Shown here in pieces: positions 1 through 14,700 of a DNA stretch of 64,000 bases (position 1 is its first letter; every line of letters begins with the position of its first letter). A program made the translations under genes and the position numbers. The stretch is from Bryopsis sp. KO-2023. Lineage: Eukaryota; Chlorophyta; Ulvophyceae; Bryopsidales; Bryopsidaceae. The DNA lies in the NCBI GenBank assembly GCA_030272585.1, contig BSYQ01000003.1, positions 2,542,001 to 2,606,000 on the forward strand, written 5' to 3'. The notes beneath the pieces were generated by a model. It saw only the letters and a program-made list of their open reading frames with translations. It did not search any database and was not told the origin of the DNA.

Positions 1-269
1 TTCATCTCGATCTCCCTCCATTGCGTGGAAATAGCGCTCAGCGACAAAAATTCTGAAAAACGCTGTGTGGATGGGTGGTGTTCTCCAAACGAGACATCTA
101 AGCAACCATGTGCTGATACTGGCAGACCGACATACGTACAACATTTCGTGTGGTGTTGCGTTTGAATCTGCATCCCCTTCGCACCACAGTCATTGGCGTT
201 GGCACGCCAAAGTTGAGTTCAAGCTTCCCTCAGCAAAGTCTCCAACTTTGCCGACGCTTTCGAAACAAA

Positions 270-3200
270 ATGGGGGACGTCACCACTCTCAAGCGAGCCC
301 TCGATGCGGAATTCACAAAAGGGATGAAGTTTCTTTCGAAATCCCACAAGCAAGCGTCGCAAACTGAAAAACAAACGAGGTTCCGCCAACTCCAAAAGCT
401 GGGGCAAATCATTGAACACTACACATGCCGCCTTCCTTTCTGCGAGTCGGCACCCAAGCTTGTGCAAATGGGGAAACATCTGATCGATGCTGGAGAGTTC
501 GAGATTGCCAAGCAAGTGTGCTTCGACACTGTATCGCGCTTGGGGGAACGGCCAGACGGATATGCAAGCTCGCCGATGCTATCCGTCAAGACTCGAACGC
601 TGTTTGGAACGGCTATCTGCACCTCCTCGCTTCTTTTGGAAAGAGATCCCTTCGTGAGGAACGTCGAAACGGTCAAAGGCTGCGTGGAGAGTTTGGAACG
701 TTTCCAGCAGGGTGTAGAACTGGCAATGCTGGATCCAGAGCTCTACTGGCTGGTTGTGAATGGCACAGTGCATATTGCAAACGTCTCGCGGAAGATGACT
801 GAACGGGGATTCGGAAAGGAGGTTCTGAAGTTTGTTGCGCTCGCAGCTTCGGTGCTGGAAGCAAACATTATGTTCAGTGCTCCAAAGTACCTGCCGTGGC
901 GTGTGCAGCTTTACCGAGAGGTTTGCTATTGCATGGAAGAGGCTCAGTACGGTGACAAAATAGCGCCTTACATTCAAGGGGCCCTTTCGAAGCTGAATGA
1001 GCTGGAGGACCTTCAGCGCTTTGATCCAGTTCCTCCTTCACCTGACGTGGTTGACGCACGTTCAAAGGCCAAGCGGGCGCTGATTTTGCTCACTGTGAGG
1101 TATAACAAACAAGGATCGACGCCAGCCGAAGTAGTTTCAACTCTCCAAACAGAATTCGAAAAGATTGAGGGGCTGGTTGAGAACTTGCTCCAGTCCCGAG
1201 ATGTAGAGGCCAGGAAGAAAACTGTTGAGGGCCTGTGTGCTCTGCTCGACCCTATTTTGACGGATTTTATCGAGACGCTGGAAAAGCTGGAGGCGGAGCA
1301 GAATGCAGGAGATGGTAAGAGAATCGAACCATCTTGGATTTGGTGTGTGTCCGCAAACAAAGTTTTTTAAGTTTTAAGAATTTTTAGTTTGCTTTTTATT
1401 ACCTTTCTGGTAGAGAATCATTCTGACGAGAAACAAGTAGAGGAGGAGAAGGCTACAACGATCCAAGACAAGATTCTGAGAATGGATGAAGGATTTCCGC
1501 CGCCATTACATATGGTGAGCGAAAGTCGTTCATGTCCTTGTGCTCTGGATTTCGGCACATTCCCTCCTGGGAACCTGTGCTTTCTTATGGAATCACCACT
1601 CCGTTCAAACTAACTGTTTGATTGCACAGGCAACACTCCTCGCTATGCTTTTTGAGGATCAGCCAGAGATTCTGAACAAACTCTTGAAGGTTGGGTACCG
1701 TCGGTGCTCAATGGATGCAGATCGATTTCAAACAGAGGGTGACTTTGTTTGCGACAAGCTGAGGGCAGCTGTGGAAATCGTGGACGGTGCTTCAAAGTTT
1801 TTGAAGTCAAAAGGTAGCATCCCAAGGCCCCTCGTGATGACCTTTGTGAAATGTTTATGTTGCAGAATAGTTTGGGACCCTATCTCAATATTATGAAACG
1901 AGAGTTGAGTGGTATCTTTTTCTGCATTATAGATCCTTCGATGCTCAAGGACGTCAGTAGTGCATTGAGGAAGCATGAGCAGATTGCATCAGCTTGCTTT
2001 CCAGACACTCTGCTCGAAATTTCTCGTTCGATCTGGGAAACAGCCGAGGCTCTCATTGATCGACCGACGCCACACACTGATTCTCTTTTCGACACTGTTA
2101 TTGATGCCTCGCAAGCCGTATTTCAGGTTGTGGGAGGCCTCTGATAAAAACGCCAACCTTCGTTCATTAATTCGCAAGATATGATGTGGCTTCTGGACGT
2201 CTGCACATTTAGCTCTTCAGATAAATGTATGGGTTTTTGTACTTTCGATTGAATGCTGCAGCATCATGGAGGGTGATAGCTCTCTTTAGCTGAGGGGCCT
2301 TAATATACTGTGTTAGTGTATTGTGATCAATACAATGAATGTCTCTCCTATACAATGTAATTGATGTTTGTTTGTTTGTTTGTATTGTGATCATGAATAT
2401 CATCATTTAGATATTCTTTTGGGGTGATGATGGTTGCCTTGTTGAACGGAAGCAGGTTCACGAAATTTTGGACGTGGATGATGCCTTGTTGCGAGCAACG
2501 GTAGCCTTGAAATTAGCAACACTTTTGGAGTTGGCCGGTGATCTTTACAAAGCGAGGGAGATTTTGCGCAAGGTAGTAATATGTGTGGATCGCTCCATCA
2601 AAGTAAAAAGCTTTGCCGCTGCTCTTTAATGAGTTTTGTGCCTCTTCTACAGGCAAAAGCTACAGTGGAAAAGTTCAGAGGAGAAAGTCTTCTGGACCTT
2701 CGAAATGGTGAACAAGCAAGATACCAGTGGATCACAGCTTCAAAATGCCAACGAAACGCGGAATCTCGCGACAGGGTGTCCGGTGAGTTCGTCCTCATAT
2801 ACGCCAGTAAAAACCAGCGCTTTTTTTAAAGTGAACCGCTTCCGTGTGCAGACCTTGCATGTTTATGTTGCTTCTACAGAACTACCAGCCACAATCCAGG
2901 AGCTGGGATGCGTCCACCTAGATTTGTTGTCCATGCTGTTTCGTATCGAGCTGAAAGTAGGGGTTTTCGAGCAAAACAAGGCGGCGGAAAGGCGAACGAA
3001 CACGATGATGCAAACATCTGAGAGGCGTAAAGCACTCTCAAATATCTTTGGGGTTTGCACTATGTCCGAGACTCGAAGGATGCAAGAGAAGATCGATCGC
3101 GCTGGAACAACTCCATCTAATCCTGTGGTTCGTGTGCTCCTCGCAAAATCATATCAGGACCGAGCCATTCAATTCCTCTGCCGTTCGTTCAAGCTTTGTG

Positions 3201-6200
3201 TTTCGGATAGGTCAAAGAGCGTGAACTCCTAGAAGCCTGCGGGAAAAACATGTATGAAAAAGCTGTGCTTCTAATGGAGATGGCCAGGTTTTCCAAGGAT
3301 CGAAAAAAACAAGAAGCAATCCTGAAGGTGAGATGGAATCCACGAGCATACATACAGCCGATACTTTTGATATTTTTTGGAGACTCAAAGTTGATATTTG
3401 ATGTTCAGGAAAGCATGAATCTCTTGATCTCAGCCCATGAGCTTGAAGAAAAACTTATTGAAGGGGCTTCGACTCGTGAGGAAACCAAGAAAGCAAGACT
3501 TTCCCCCCTGGCACCTGCCATCGTCTCCCGAACTTCAACAAGCGTCTCATTGAAATTCACTCCAGTAAAGTGGCGTGGAGGGACCCCACCCAGTACATTC
3601 GCAGTCTACGCAAAGAGTTTCGGAGCTGGTGTCAGCATATCGATGAATAGTACTGCAATGGAATATCCAGGTGATCAGTCGAGCTCAAAAAGAGGCTTTT
3701 TACCAGGATAGTGGGACGTGGTTTTTCTAACAGGCGAGATTTGGTGGCAGGAACTGGACATCGAGTTTCATTGGATTCCGTGGTGACGATTGAAAATTTG
3801 GTGCCCAACGATGTGTATATCTTCGCTCTTGCTGGTTTTGATGCTCAAGGAGATGTCGTTGGAAAGCTTGGAGATCCAAGCCCTCAAGTACATACGTTAT
3901 TGCCTCTTCCATTGTACCTATGTTGGTCTACCTTAGCCATCCTGGCGAGCACCATGGGGGTTACAGATGTCCAAAGAAGAGCCAAAGAGATCTTGTACAG
4001 TAACTTTGTTGTGACTTCCCCCCAACGGTGAGATGGGAACTCCCTTACAAGAATTCAAATCGTTGATCTCGTTTCTTCCTTGAAGTCGATCAGCTCCCTG
4101 AGTGGTTAAGCCCATTATTTAGGCCGTTGTGGGAAGAAAACCCATTGGACTCTCTTCAAGTGAACAGGCAGAATGTCTTGTTGGCGACCACTGCTGAGCT
4201 GCGAGGTTTTGTTCAATCCACTTTTTCTTTTCTCGATATCGTGAGCGAAGATGGGAGGGCATCTCGAACCACAATTTCGTCACAAGAAGGAAATGGCTCC
4301 TTCATTTCGATGACCTCCCATCAGCTATCTTTGCTAAAGGGTGTCAGGTCCATTCTTCTGGGCATGGAAGTAAGCACACACTGACAATTAAAAATACCCA
4401 GCTCTGTAAGTTTGTATCCAAAAAAAACGTTCATACATACTTCTCCATCGAAGCAGTTTTACCTTAATGTCCAAAAGCTCTTTTTATTTGAATTCAAATT
4501 CCTGTGGAACTTTTGTGCTAAAGACTATTGCTTTATCCAGATTTCCAGGTACGTCTGCGATGATCTTTTGATGGCAGAAGGCTGCGTTCGCCTGAATAAC
4601 GCCTTATTGCCTGTTATGTCCCAAAAACAAAAGCCTCCGTTGCTGATAAAAGCATTGGCAACTTGCTACACGATTCTTGAGGACCTCCAGCAGCGGGCAA
4701 AGGCAAACACGGAATGCCTTGAGAACCAAAGGTCAGTGATCGTTTTTATCTGTTCGAGGTGTCAGAGCACATGCCAAGTTATGTGCGAGGTCCAAAGCGT
4801 GTTCACCTCGAATTCTTAGACGCCCCCTTGAGTTGATGAACATTGTTCAGATAGGCCTTATGCGAGGTCTCGACGAACTGAAACATAGTGAACTCGTCAG
4901 TGCTGAAGTGTTTATATGATCAGTTTTTCTTAGGTTTTCTGTGTGAGTTTTTCCACGCCTGAACCGAATCGTTAGTCTATGAAAAAACTTATTTGCTGTG
5001 GTTCTTTGATTTATTTGCGAATCGTCAATTGATCCAAGGTCACCCTCTATCTGGATTTTTCAGGCAACTGGCTTGTCGAGCTTTGTCCTCAATGTTGCAT
5101 TTCGCTGCGGACCTGTGCGTCGATGCCAATGAAGAAAAAATTGGATCGCACATTAGAGGGCTTGATTTTGAGCTGTTCAAGCAGCAAGACGTCTCAGAGC
5201 TAAAGAGCTACAAAGAGAAAATCAGTATCGAGCCTGACCTTCACGGGCTTGGCTCCGATGCAAAGGAAAGATATTCTTCCGGCGGCGATATCAGCTTCGC
5301 AATACTGTCAGAACTGAAAAACGGGGACCTCATGAAGCTCTGGGATCAGTTGCAGACGGGAGATGCTAAAACCTCGGAGAGATATGTTGAGTTCGGCGTT
5401 CGAATTCTTGAGGAAGGGGTAGGTAGCGATATATGATATCCAGCCAGTAGTATCCACACATGGTTCCGTCGGACATTGATGCCCAGTCTCTGAGGGAGTT
5501 CAGTATTAGGTGCAACGTGGAGTGGTCACAATGGAGATCGCCTCGAAATGGGCAACTACATTGAAAGAGCACGTGCGAAGCGGTCTTTCTGTGGAATGGC
5601 TGTCGTTTGAAAGCTGGAGCTTACAAAAATCTTTGGAGGAAGAAGTTGCAAATTCTGCAGAAGAAACATCCCCAGAGACGGATGCTTCAGAAAAAGAGCA
5701 AGAAACAGAAAAACTTCGAAAGGTGACTCCTGAATGAAATGCTCTTTGGGAAGGCAGGGCTTGATAATGAACAAGGATAAAATTTGTTTTGGTGGTTTCA
5801 TCAGGCAACGATGCTCGTGGCAGTAGTACTGCTGCAGAAGCGCCTTCTCACCATTTTCAAAAGGAGAGCTGCCGTTCTGAGGAAACGGGAACTTGCAAAA
5901 GTGTGGTTTCCCTGGGTGGCGCGTCTGAATTCAATCATTGGGAAGATGAAAATGTCCTCTGTGTGGGGAAGCCTTGGAAATACAGCCAAAGAACAGCAAA
6001 GTCCTAACGAAGAACAGACGCTGCAAGTTCAACAGGTTAAACCAGTAACCTCTACTCATCCACTGTTTCACGGTCCTGACGGCCACGATTAAGACAAAAA
6101 GCGGTATTTAGGACACCCCCCCAAAGAAACCTTGATGTTAAAACTTGATGTGGGACATCAGGCGCTTCTGGCATTTGCAAACGCTGGTGAACTATCGTCA

Positions 6201-9200
6201 CGGAGCGGTTCTTGGACAGAAATGCTGGCGATGCTTCACCAATTTTGGAATTGTGGAAGAAAGGTGCTGGCCAGATGCGGAGAAATGCTGGCCCCAGTGG
6301 CAAAAGCAGATTGGAAGAAACTGGTACGAACTCCCTTCAACTTCAATGGTAGTGCTAGCGCACCTCAAAACAGTTTCTGACTGCCGCACAGGCGGTAAGA
6401 TACCTATGACCGCAACATGTCACTTTTGTTTCCATCGATGAAAGCGCGGGCTAACCCAAACTAAACGAAGGTCTATCCCAGGAGGAGTCGCCGGAACGAT
6501 GGACTATCGAGGCCTGTGCCCCCAATGCGGGGAGATCTGTCCTAACACTTGCTCTGTCAGTGCTGAGAATGCTGCAAATGAAAAGAGACGCATTCGAGGG
6601 AAAAGGTGTGCCAGAATCAGTGGGGAACCATGACTCCGATCTATCAACATCGATGTCAGATGTGCCTCAGGAGCTATGGTTTGGGAAATCAGATGATGAT
6701 GGTTTGGATATGGAGTGGATCCTCAAGTTTATCGTTGTGACATTGAACATTTTGAAGGCAATGGAGAGATGGGATGGACTCATCAAGGCAAGAATCCTAC
6801 CAAAAATTTGATCGATCCACCAAAGCCCTCGTATATTCTTGTTGTGAGAGGTGTGCACTCATTCTTCAGGTGGGGAGGTGGTTCAACGAGCTGACGGAAA
6901 ACACATTCAACGATACGATTCTCCCCCACCTAATCCAAGCAGCTCCTTTGGCTGGAGTCGACATTTCACCTCTCCAGACCGCTCTAACAGATGCAATCCG
7001 GGATAAAAACCAGGGATTATACCAGCTCGAAAAAATCAGAACATTCACAAGGGAGAGAATCGGTGAAGTTTCATTCCTGGCGTTGGTGCCGACGAGAAGA
7101 GCTAAGAAAAAAAGGAGGGCACCCGCCAACACTGGGGGATATCGACAGAGTGGAACAATAGGTACTTGCGTTGATCAAGCCAAGTCCAATTATATATATA
7201 TTTCTGCAAGGGGATATGAATTTTGGTTCTGCTTTGGCAGGAAGTACTGTTACTGGGAGTGAAACTGCCAGCCGTTTTTCCATGCGCTCCTCCCCCACCG
7301 CGAAAAGCGCTCCAGACAACATAAGAATAATTGAGGAGTACCACAAAACAATTGAAAACTTGAAGGCAAAGGGTCCCAAAATCCTACTTGTTCAAGCGAT
7401 GAATGAGGTTTGTAAAGTTTTTCTTTCATTGCACTTGAACGCAGCCACCTTCGACACCTGCCATGTTTTTTCACTTTATGAAATAAGTTGTGAGTTAAAA
7501 AGAAAGAATTGCCTCAGATCAGGTCCAAGGTGAGTTTGGCAAGTGTTTTGTAGTTGGGAGATATTTATGCACATTATGGTCAGTGGAGTGAGGCCAATCA
7601 GATGTGGAGCGACACTCTGGACACAATTGTCGGCCCGTACCAATCTATCAAATGTTGGCGGCAGCACCTTAAGGAAAAGGCGCCGGAGGAGATTCTTGAA
7701 AGATATGGTGCGGACAACCTATTGATGGCTGGTGGGGTAGTTCTCGGTAAATTGACCAGGTGATGCCTGCGCCGTTCCTGTTTTGTCTCCGCGTTAGTAT
7801 AATTTTATGCTAAAAATGTCTGAACAATATGAATTTGTTGCCCTGTTAGATTCACGTACTATTCAGATATGAAACTCCAGCTTGAAGCTGCGCAAATGGC
7901 AGCCGCACTCCTCTTTGCGTGTTTTTCCTGCTCGATTTCTCACCCACAAAGGCATGTCGACCACGGAACATATCAGCCCCTGGAACTGTGGGAAAGCAAG
8001 GATTTTTTCATGGATCAATACAAGTGCAATGCCCACGGTCTTACCGTTGGAGCAGAGGCGATAGCGGCAATCCTGGTTGAGAACAAGATGTATTTGGAGG
8101 CGCTGCCAGTACTATCCATTCATGAGAACCTGGCTTATCATGTGCTCCGAGACCTGCAGGGTTGCGTCCAATCGAGGGTGCTGAGGTATGTTGCGATTGG
8201 CTGTCTGCAATGAACGGAGTATCGAGTCCTGCCATCATTTGCGCAACGTGAAGCTGAAGTTTCATATCTTGCAAGTGTGGCCACAGCAACTCCTGTACGT
8301 TTACAGGTGTCGAGCGCTGTGTGGGATGGGTATGATGCAAGAGTGTTGTGAGGTTTTGTGGATGCTTACCCACGGACGCAGACTGCCTGACAGCATGAGT
8401 CAAAACGATCTTGTCCTACGGGATGCAGGGGGTACCCCAATCAAAGTAAGTCGCCGAAAAGAAAAAGTTTGGATACAAATTTATTGGTTTCCTCCCTGAC
8501 TTTTCTGAGAGTTGGATTCATATCCCTGATCATCTATGCTACGAAGTGATTTGATTTGTTCTCAGTTTTGCTGCTTGTCTTAGGCGAGCCCAGCCTTGAG
8601 GTTCAGCAATGGTAGCCCACCAGGTCACCCCAATAACAAGGAGGCTCTCAAATTTTTCGGAGAGACAGAGCTCCCCACGCACTTGGTGGCTTTGTATGGG
8701 GAAACGGTTGCACACCAAGTGAATTGCTGCAGAGCTTCTCTATTGATGGAAGCTGCAAAAGAACCTCAATGGTGGCAAAATGTAGACCCAGTCACAGGTA
8801 ATATATTCCAACACACGACAGCTGCCCAGTCTCTTGATTCGATTGCTGACGACTCGGTTGCTCAGGATGCGCGATTGAAAGCCCCTGCGAATGCATCAGG
8901 CCATATTTGCTGGAAAGGGCTGTTGCTATTTTGGAGGAGACTGCACAAAAAGCGGAATCCAGTCTTAAAAGGGAAGACGAACCTGTTATGGCTTCCGCCA
9001 CTATCGTTTGTCATTCTCGTATGCTGCTTGCGAAAGCGGAGGTGATGGCCTGCACTGCTCGAATTCAATAATGTAATAATATATATATATATATAATGGG
9101 AAAAATGTAGTGTTTTTGCTCAGTGTCTAACGCACCAATCCCCTTGCAGTGTCAGAGGTGGGGATACTTTGAAGCGCTGCAGCACCTCCAGGGACTGTTG

Positions 9201-11490
9201 GTCACCATCGAAGAAAACGCAGAAAGAGTTGCTTCGACGGTCTCTACGATCGAGCCAGATGAAGCTCACAAAGTCCTGCTTCCTCAAGGGATGTGGCTTT
9301 CTGCACGACTTCAGGTAGGGAGTCATTTTCGTTCAAACCACTGAAAGAAATCCTGAGTCCGGTCATATTTTGACACACTCGCTTGCGGCTAGATGCTTCA
9401 CATTTTTATCAAGCTTGGGCACGCGTCTGCTTGCCGAAAAGTCTTGGCTTCCGCGGAGGTGGACGCCAAGGCAATCAACTCATTTTTGGCTAAAGCCGAG
9501 ATCAAGTTTATACGAGCCAGCCTTTCTCTCCTGCAAGGCAACCTGTCAGATGCAATTGAGAAGTACGAACAGTGCATTGTTCAGCACGAAGAGCTCGGTA
9601 TTGAAGATCCACGGGTGGCAAGTGTTGTAATGATTTGTGGCGACGCATACCAGCACCTGGGACTGAACAAGGAAGCCACAAGGCTCTACTCGAAGACAGT
9701 GGATTCAATGAGAGCGTGGTGCAACAGCATCGGGCTGAAGGAAATGCAGGTACATTCCGCTTCGTCCGCAACAAAACACGGTGCTTCTGTGTTCTTAGAC
9801 ATATTTCGATCGGATCTGCAGGCCGGCCCAGAGTTGAAGAGTTTATATTTAGTGGGTTTACCACTTCTAGCTGATGCGATGCTTCGCTTGGGGTCCCAAA
9901 AGAATTTGGCATCCGAGTTCCACGATGCGTCGCTGATCCTTCGAGATGCTTATTCCAACGTTCTTCCATTCACCATGGCGAACCCAGCCGTGCATGTTAC
10001 AATAGCGACTGAACTCGGAGCGGCTCTGGGCAAATACGAGAAGAGTTGCGGACTGACAATTCCAAAGACAGAGGGAAACCACCCGGAGAAGGATAGCCCC
10101 GACGTCTGGAACCAGCTAGCTATAGATATTGCGATTGTCGATGGGGATCACGACTGGGCTGCGGTGAAAGCAGCAGTCATTCACCAAACAAAAGTGGAAA
10201 TTCATCGTGGAAACTCAAAGAAGGCTTGTGGGCTTGTCAAAATCGCGCTACAGGTGACGCAGAATTGCTTTCGTTCTTGAGGAGCACCAGAGAATTCCTA
10301 TGGCCTGTAACAATATCGCACCCATGAAGGTAACCGACAAACACGAGACTATAGCGCGTTACCCACAAGTTCTGGAAGGGATCTCTCCTCAAACAATTCC
10401 AGCTTGGAGCGCCACCCTTCTTAGGGCCACGGAGCAGTGGAATGCCCAGAAGATGGAATTCGGTGCGAGGCCTGACCTGAAGGACCAAGATCTTTCTATC
10501 ATGGCCGTTCGTTCGTATTCATCTTTGGTCAGTTTCAAAAAGCCTGCAAGCATACTCAATGAGCGCCAGCAGCAAGCGGAACGCATCGCTTTCCACAAGA
10601 CGCTCCGTGAGGGCTGCGCGAGCTACAAAGAGAAGTGCTGCTTTGAAAATCCCCCAAAGCTATCGGACGCTGAGGCTGAAATGGACGAGCCAGCAGCAGC
10701 GTGCATCATTTGGAACGCAAAGGTGAACCGACAGTCCAAAACGAAGGAAATGCATCCAAACTGACTTCAACAGCTGTTTTTCTTGTCCCTCCTTTTCGTT
10801 AAGCAGTAAAGAAGCGTGAAGCGTGGCTTGAACTCTCCCAGTGTTCGGGACTGAATACAACAAGGAATGTTTTAAAACGCATCTTATAAGGGTCTTACAT
10901 TGACCTGGCGGATTGCAGATTGATGAAGAGGCGGTAAGAGAGTCGTTTGAACCAACGGCTGCAAGGGTGGAAATGATCTACGTGATTCTGAACGAAAATG
11001 AAGGAGGCGAAGGTGTGGACTTCAGGGGGTGCCGTGAATGCCGTTTAGAGGACGTCAGAGCACTTCATCACAAGGTGGACATGTCGATTCTAAAAGAACA
11101 TTACTGATTCTGACACTGGTCTTCTATTGACTCAAAAAGCAACTGTTTGTTTTGTTTTACGTTTCTTGGCTTAAAACGCGAGACTTCCACAACCAGACTG
11201 GAGCACAGAAATGGTTCAAGGGTACATCAGCAAATCCTAGCAACTGACAGCAATCGCTCCTGATGCAGATAAAGGAGGCTGCCAAGTCGACAGTGTCTGA
11301 TTCCGCCATCAACGGGATAACATCCGACCTTGCGTCCTGTTTGAATCTGCCTCAGGATTCCCCAGTTCCACCAGTCACACCTGAAATCTTCCCACAGCTA
11401 GTGGAAGCCTTCGATGTTTCGAGAGGGATAGCTGATTTCGGTGTCACTCCGTTTGTCGAGTGGTTGGCAAAAGTGGCGGTTTTGTGGTGA
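270..11490 (+). CDS. CFAP54: CFAP54 homologue, cilia and flagella associated protein of the central apparatus
   Basis: Large multi-exon gene. CFAP54 (FAP54) is a scaffold of the C1 projections of the axonemal central pair and is needed for ciliary beating. The first exon (270-1314) aligns by eye with the conserved CFAP54 N-terminus, including a PELYWLVVNGTVHI block and a YLPWRVQLYREVCYC block, which recall the ICWIIFNGTIYI and YLTWRATLYTAVCQC stretches I remember from the animal protein. A fibronectin-III-like segment (about 3490-3900) starts APAIVSRTSTSVSLKF and contains NDVYIFALAGFDAQG, as in CFAP54. Early exons that close in phase are 270-1314, 1414-1514, 1630-1813, 1933-2126, 2456-2572, 2653-2782 and one from 2880. 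Later coding blocks continue to a stop at 11490. Start chosen at 270 (caaaATGG context); an in-frame ATG at 150 would add 40 unconserved residues. Middle exon borders were not all resolved. It is convergent with SEC8, with about 300 bp between stops. Confidence 0.85.
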
Positions 11491-11786
11491 AATAGCTCAC
11501 CCCCAGATTAATTAGTGTGGAAAAAATCTCTGTTTGTGTGTGTCTGTCTGTGGGAAGATGGGTAGACCAATCTGTTTTGTTATTATCGTTTGTCTCCACA
11601 AATCTATGTAAACAATTAGTCACACTTTCGCATCAGTCTTTTCTGGCTGTAAATACCAAGAGAACCATGTTGTACATGCCCATGCCCACCCCTCTTTCCT
11701 TCCTTCACAAAAAAACTACCCAGATATCAAAATATCAAACCTATCCCCCAACATAACACAAGCCTGGAGCTCCTTTACCGTTTCCC

Positions 11787-14700
11787 TTAATGTCGAGCAC
11801 CCCTTCGATTCTTCCCAGACATAGCAATGCTCTGCACCCTCCTCGTTTCCAGAATTTTGTCCAGTGTGTTTATGTGCTCCTCGCTCACCCATCGACCTGG
11901 AACATGCACCTCCAACAGAGCTTTCCATTCGATCGGGGAAAACCGCCCCCCTCTCTCCCCCACATACGCCAGCAAATCCTCCACGCTGAGATTCAGCATC
12001 GAATAGTAAGCCCTTACATGATCGAACGCCCTGAAACTACCCCCAACCACGGGGGAAAGGAAGGAGGATAACGCAGGTTGCAACACCGACAGAACTCTGT
12101 TCATTCGCTCCACACCAGCGCTGTTGATTTCCTTCACTTGGGGGACCAACCACAGGCACACTTTCGCGCAGACGGACGGGAGGATGCTCATCATGTATTT
12201 TCTCTTGTGCAAGGGCAAGTAGGGGGCTATTTCCTCTTCCGCCCGAGCTGCATGTCGTATCAAATACCCGACGCCAGCTGGGACCTCCCTCCGATCATCC
12301 TCCTCGCACAAATGAGATATGGATGTCAGCTCATCCAAATGGTGCGCCGCAAGACATATCATTTCAAGCCTCAATGCCCGAATGCATAGCCCAGCCAGGG
12401 CTCGATACCGATCCATCAGCCCACTCAAACTGCCCGACAAACCCTCCGACCAAACGACGCTGATTTGCCTAGATTTCTTCACTTTCGGCCTAGCAACGGG
12501 GGTGTCCGATGCAGTGGTGCTGCTGTGTGGTGACGACGGGACCTCAGATTTCCTGACCAGCCCAGATATGCTCGCAGCTATGAGCTCCAGGCTGTTGCTC
12601 AACGTAGCCAGTTGCACCATTCGTCCGAATTGCCCCGGCCTGGCCATCACATCCTCCACATTCACAGGCCGCGCAGCCAAAACCGCTCTGATGATCTCGT
12701 TTTCGGCTTGGTCAGACTCGGCAGAGCTGGGGGTGGGGGAAGGGGCAGGGCTCAGACCTGTTGGCAGCTCGAGGGTGTCCCCGGCTCCGAGGATGTAAAA
12801 CATCGCAGGGTCGGGGAGTAGGGCTGCATCAGATTCTTGAGCCATCAACATGATCAAATCTGGGTTGGCTGCCAGCTTTCCACAGGTGGTGTCCCCAAGA
12901 GCGGAGGCCACACTCGCAGTGAAGGCGTCTTGCACCCTCCCCAGGATGTTTTCGATCACCCCAGTCAGAGACGATGCAAACGGAGGCACGTTGGGCACCC
13001 AACCCGAAACCTCCTTCACCATTCTCTGAGCGATGTTTGCTGATTTCAGCACCGAGTCTCCAGGCAACATATCAGGACTCACTTTCTTGGACGATGTTCG
13101 GGTTCTGGTTTGAGGCCTGAATGCCTCCGGGTCTTCCAAAGCAGCGGTCAACCTGCCCCTGAAATCCACCCATACCTGAGGCAAGAAAGATTCCATCACA
13201 AAATTTTCGATAAAATCGCTCAACCGAGACTTCTGCAACGCCTCGCTCTGCTCGGCCATCCCGACTTCGAACCTCTCGAGTGCCTCCTGCATAGCTTTCT
13301 GGCAATTTTCCACGAATCGCATCACCACTTTGTACAGCGTCGGCGTCAAGTATGTCCCTCCAGGGTGATTCAAAGCTTGTCTGACCAGCTGGGAATACGT
13401 CAGGGAATCTTTTTCACCAGAGTTAGCACCGGGTCGCTCCCCACAGGCAGGACCACCACCAGTGACCGCAAGGCCAAACGAAAACGTCATTTTTGATTTC
13501 CTCTCGGCCTCCCCACTCTTTGCTTTGGTTTTCCCTGCTCTTTCGGTGTCGAGTCTTGCCAACCAGCTCTGGTCCTCATTCCGTCGCTTATCCAATTGCC
13601 TCAATGGGACAGACAGCAACTCCGCCACCAGCTGCAGGACCTCCCCTTGAGTGCATTTCCAAGCATCCAGGCAGGCCGCATCCAAATATCGACCTCCCCG
13701 CAGGCACTGCAATTCTTCCTTTTGACCCAGCTGCGTCGAGGCTAGGGAGGATGCTTGGCTGAGCCTGACCGTGAGGAAATTCTGCTGCTCCTGAATCTGA
13801 GTTCGGATGAACTGCACTGCAGAGGATTCCCCGGCTGCATCCGCCCTGGCGATCACTTCGAAAAGCTGAACGAGGTTGAGGAGGATTTGATACACCCGGG
13901 CGCTGACGCATTGCAGCAAGTTCTGGGTAGCAATGGAGACCTCTGGAGGTATGGAAACCCCGTGGAGGGTGGATCCCGCCACTGAAGCACCTGAACGAGA
14001 GAATACCTCTTTATGGTGGTGCATTCACCATATATATTATATCTGCACCTTCATCTTTCTTTCGGAAGGGGGGGAGGGGAAAAGCGACAGCCATGAATCT
14101 GAGCTAAAAACTTGCAATTTTTATCAAGTGCAGCGCTTTGAGCAATGTGGAAAAACACAGCGTTGCAACTATTTTTCATCAACAATAAGTTGCTGGCTGC
14201 ACGTACCCCTCCTCAAATCCCTGGAATGATACGCCAGGGCACTCACCCAACGCTCCGTCGCTTTGAGTCCCCTTTCCAGATTCGATGGAGGTAATGGACC
14301 TCACGATCGCCCCCTTCACCTTTGTAGCCATGGTTCTGCTGATCGTCTCTTTCAGCTCCTGAATCGACCCCATCTGAGCCAAGCAGTCCACCAAATCTCT
14401 TATGCTCAGAGTCACCGAGACTTCATCCTTTTCCAGCCCTTCCGTCTCGGACAGCCTCCGTCTGAGGCTGAAACTGGAGCCTCTGAGGGAGCTTTCTGAG
14501 CCCAAACTGGGGTTGTGTGAATGCCTAGGGGTGTGGCCAGCAGAGGAACTCCCCAGTCTGCGGTGTGGAAGCCTATGACCTCTTGCAGCCAAGGGATGGA
14601 CACCCTGCAAATCCTTTATCTCGGTTTCATACACCCTGTGTTGAATTTCCCCAGTGATTTGAGCCTGCAGCATTTTCCACCTGGCACCGAGATCATCTTT

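Noticed and set aside
13110..13496. Plus-strand frames across 11.8-15.2 kb
   Set aside because: Shadows of the SEC8 coding sequence on the opposite strand.
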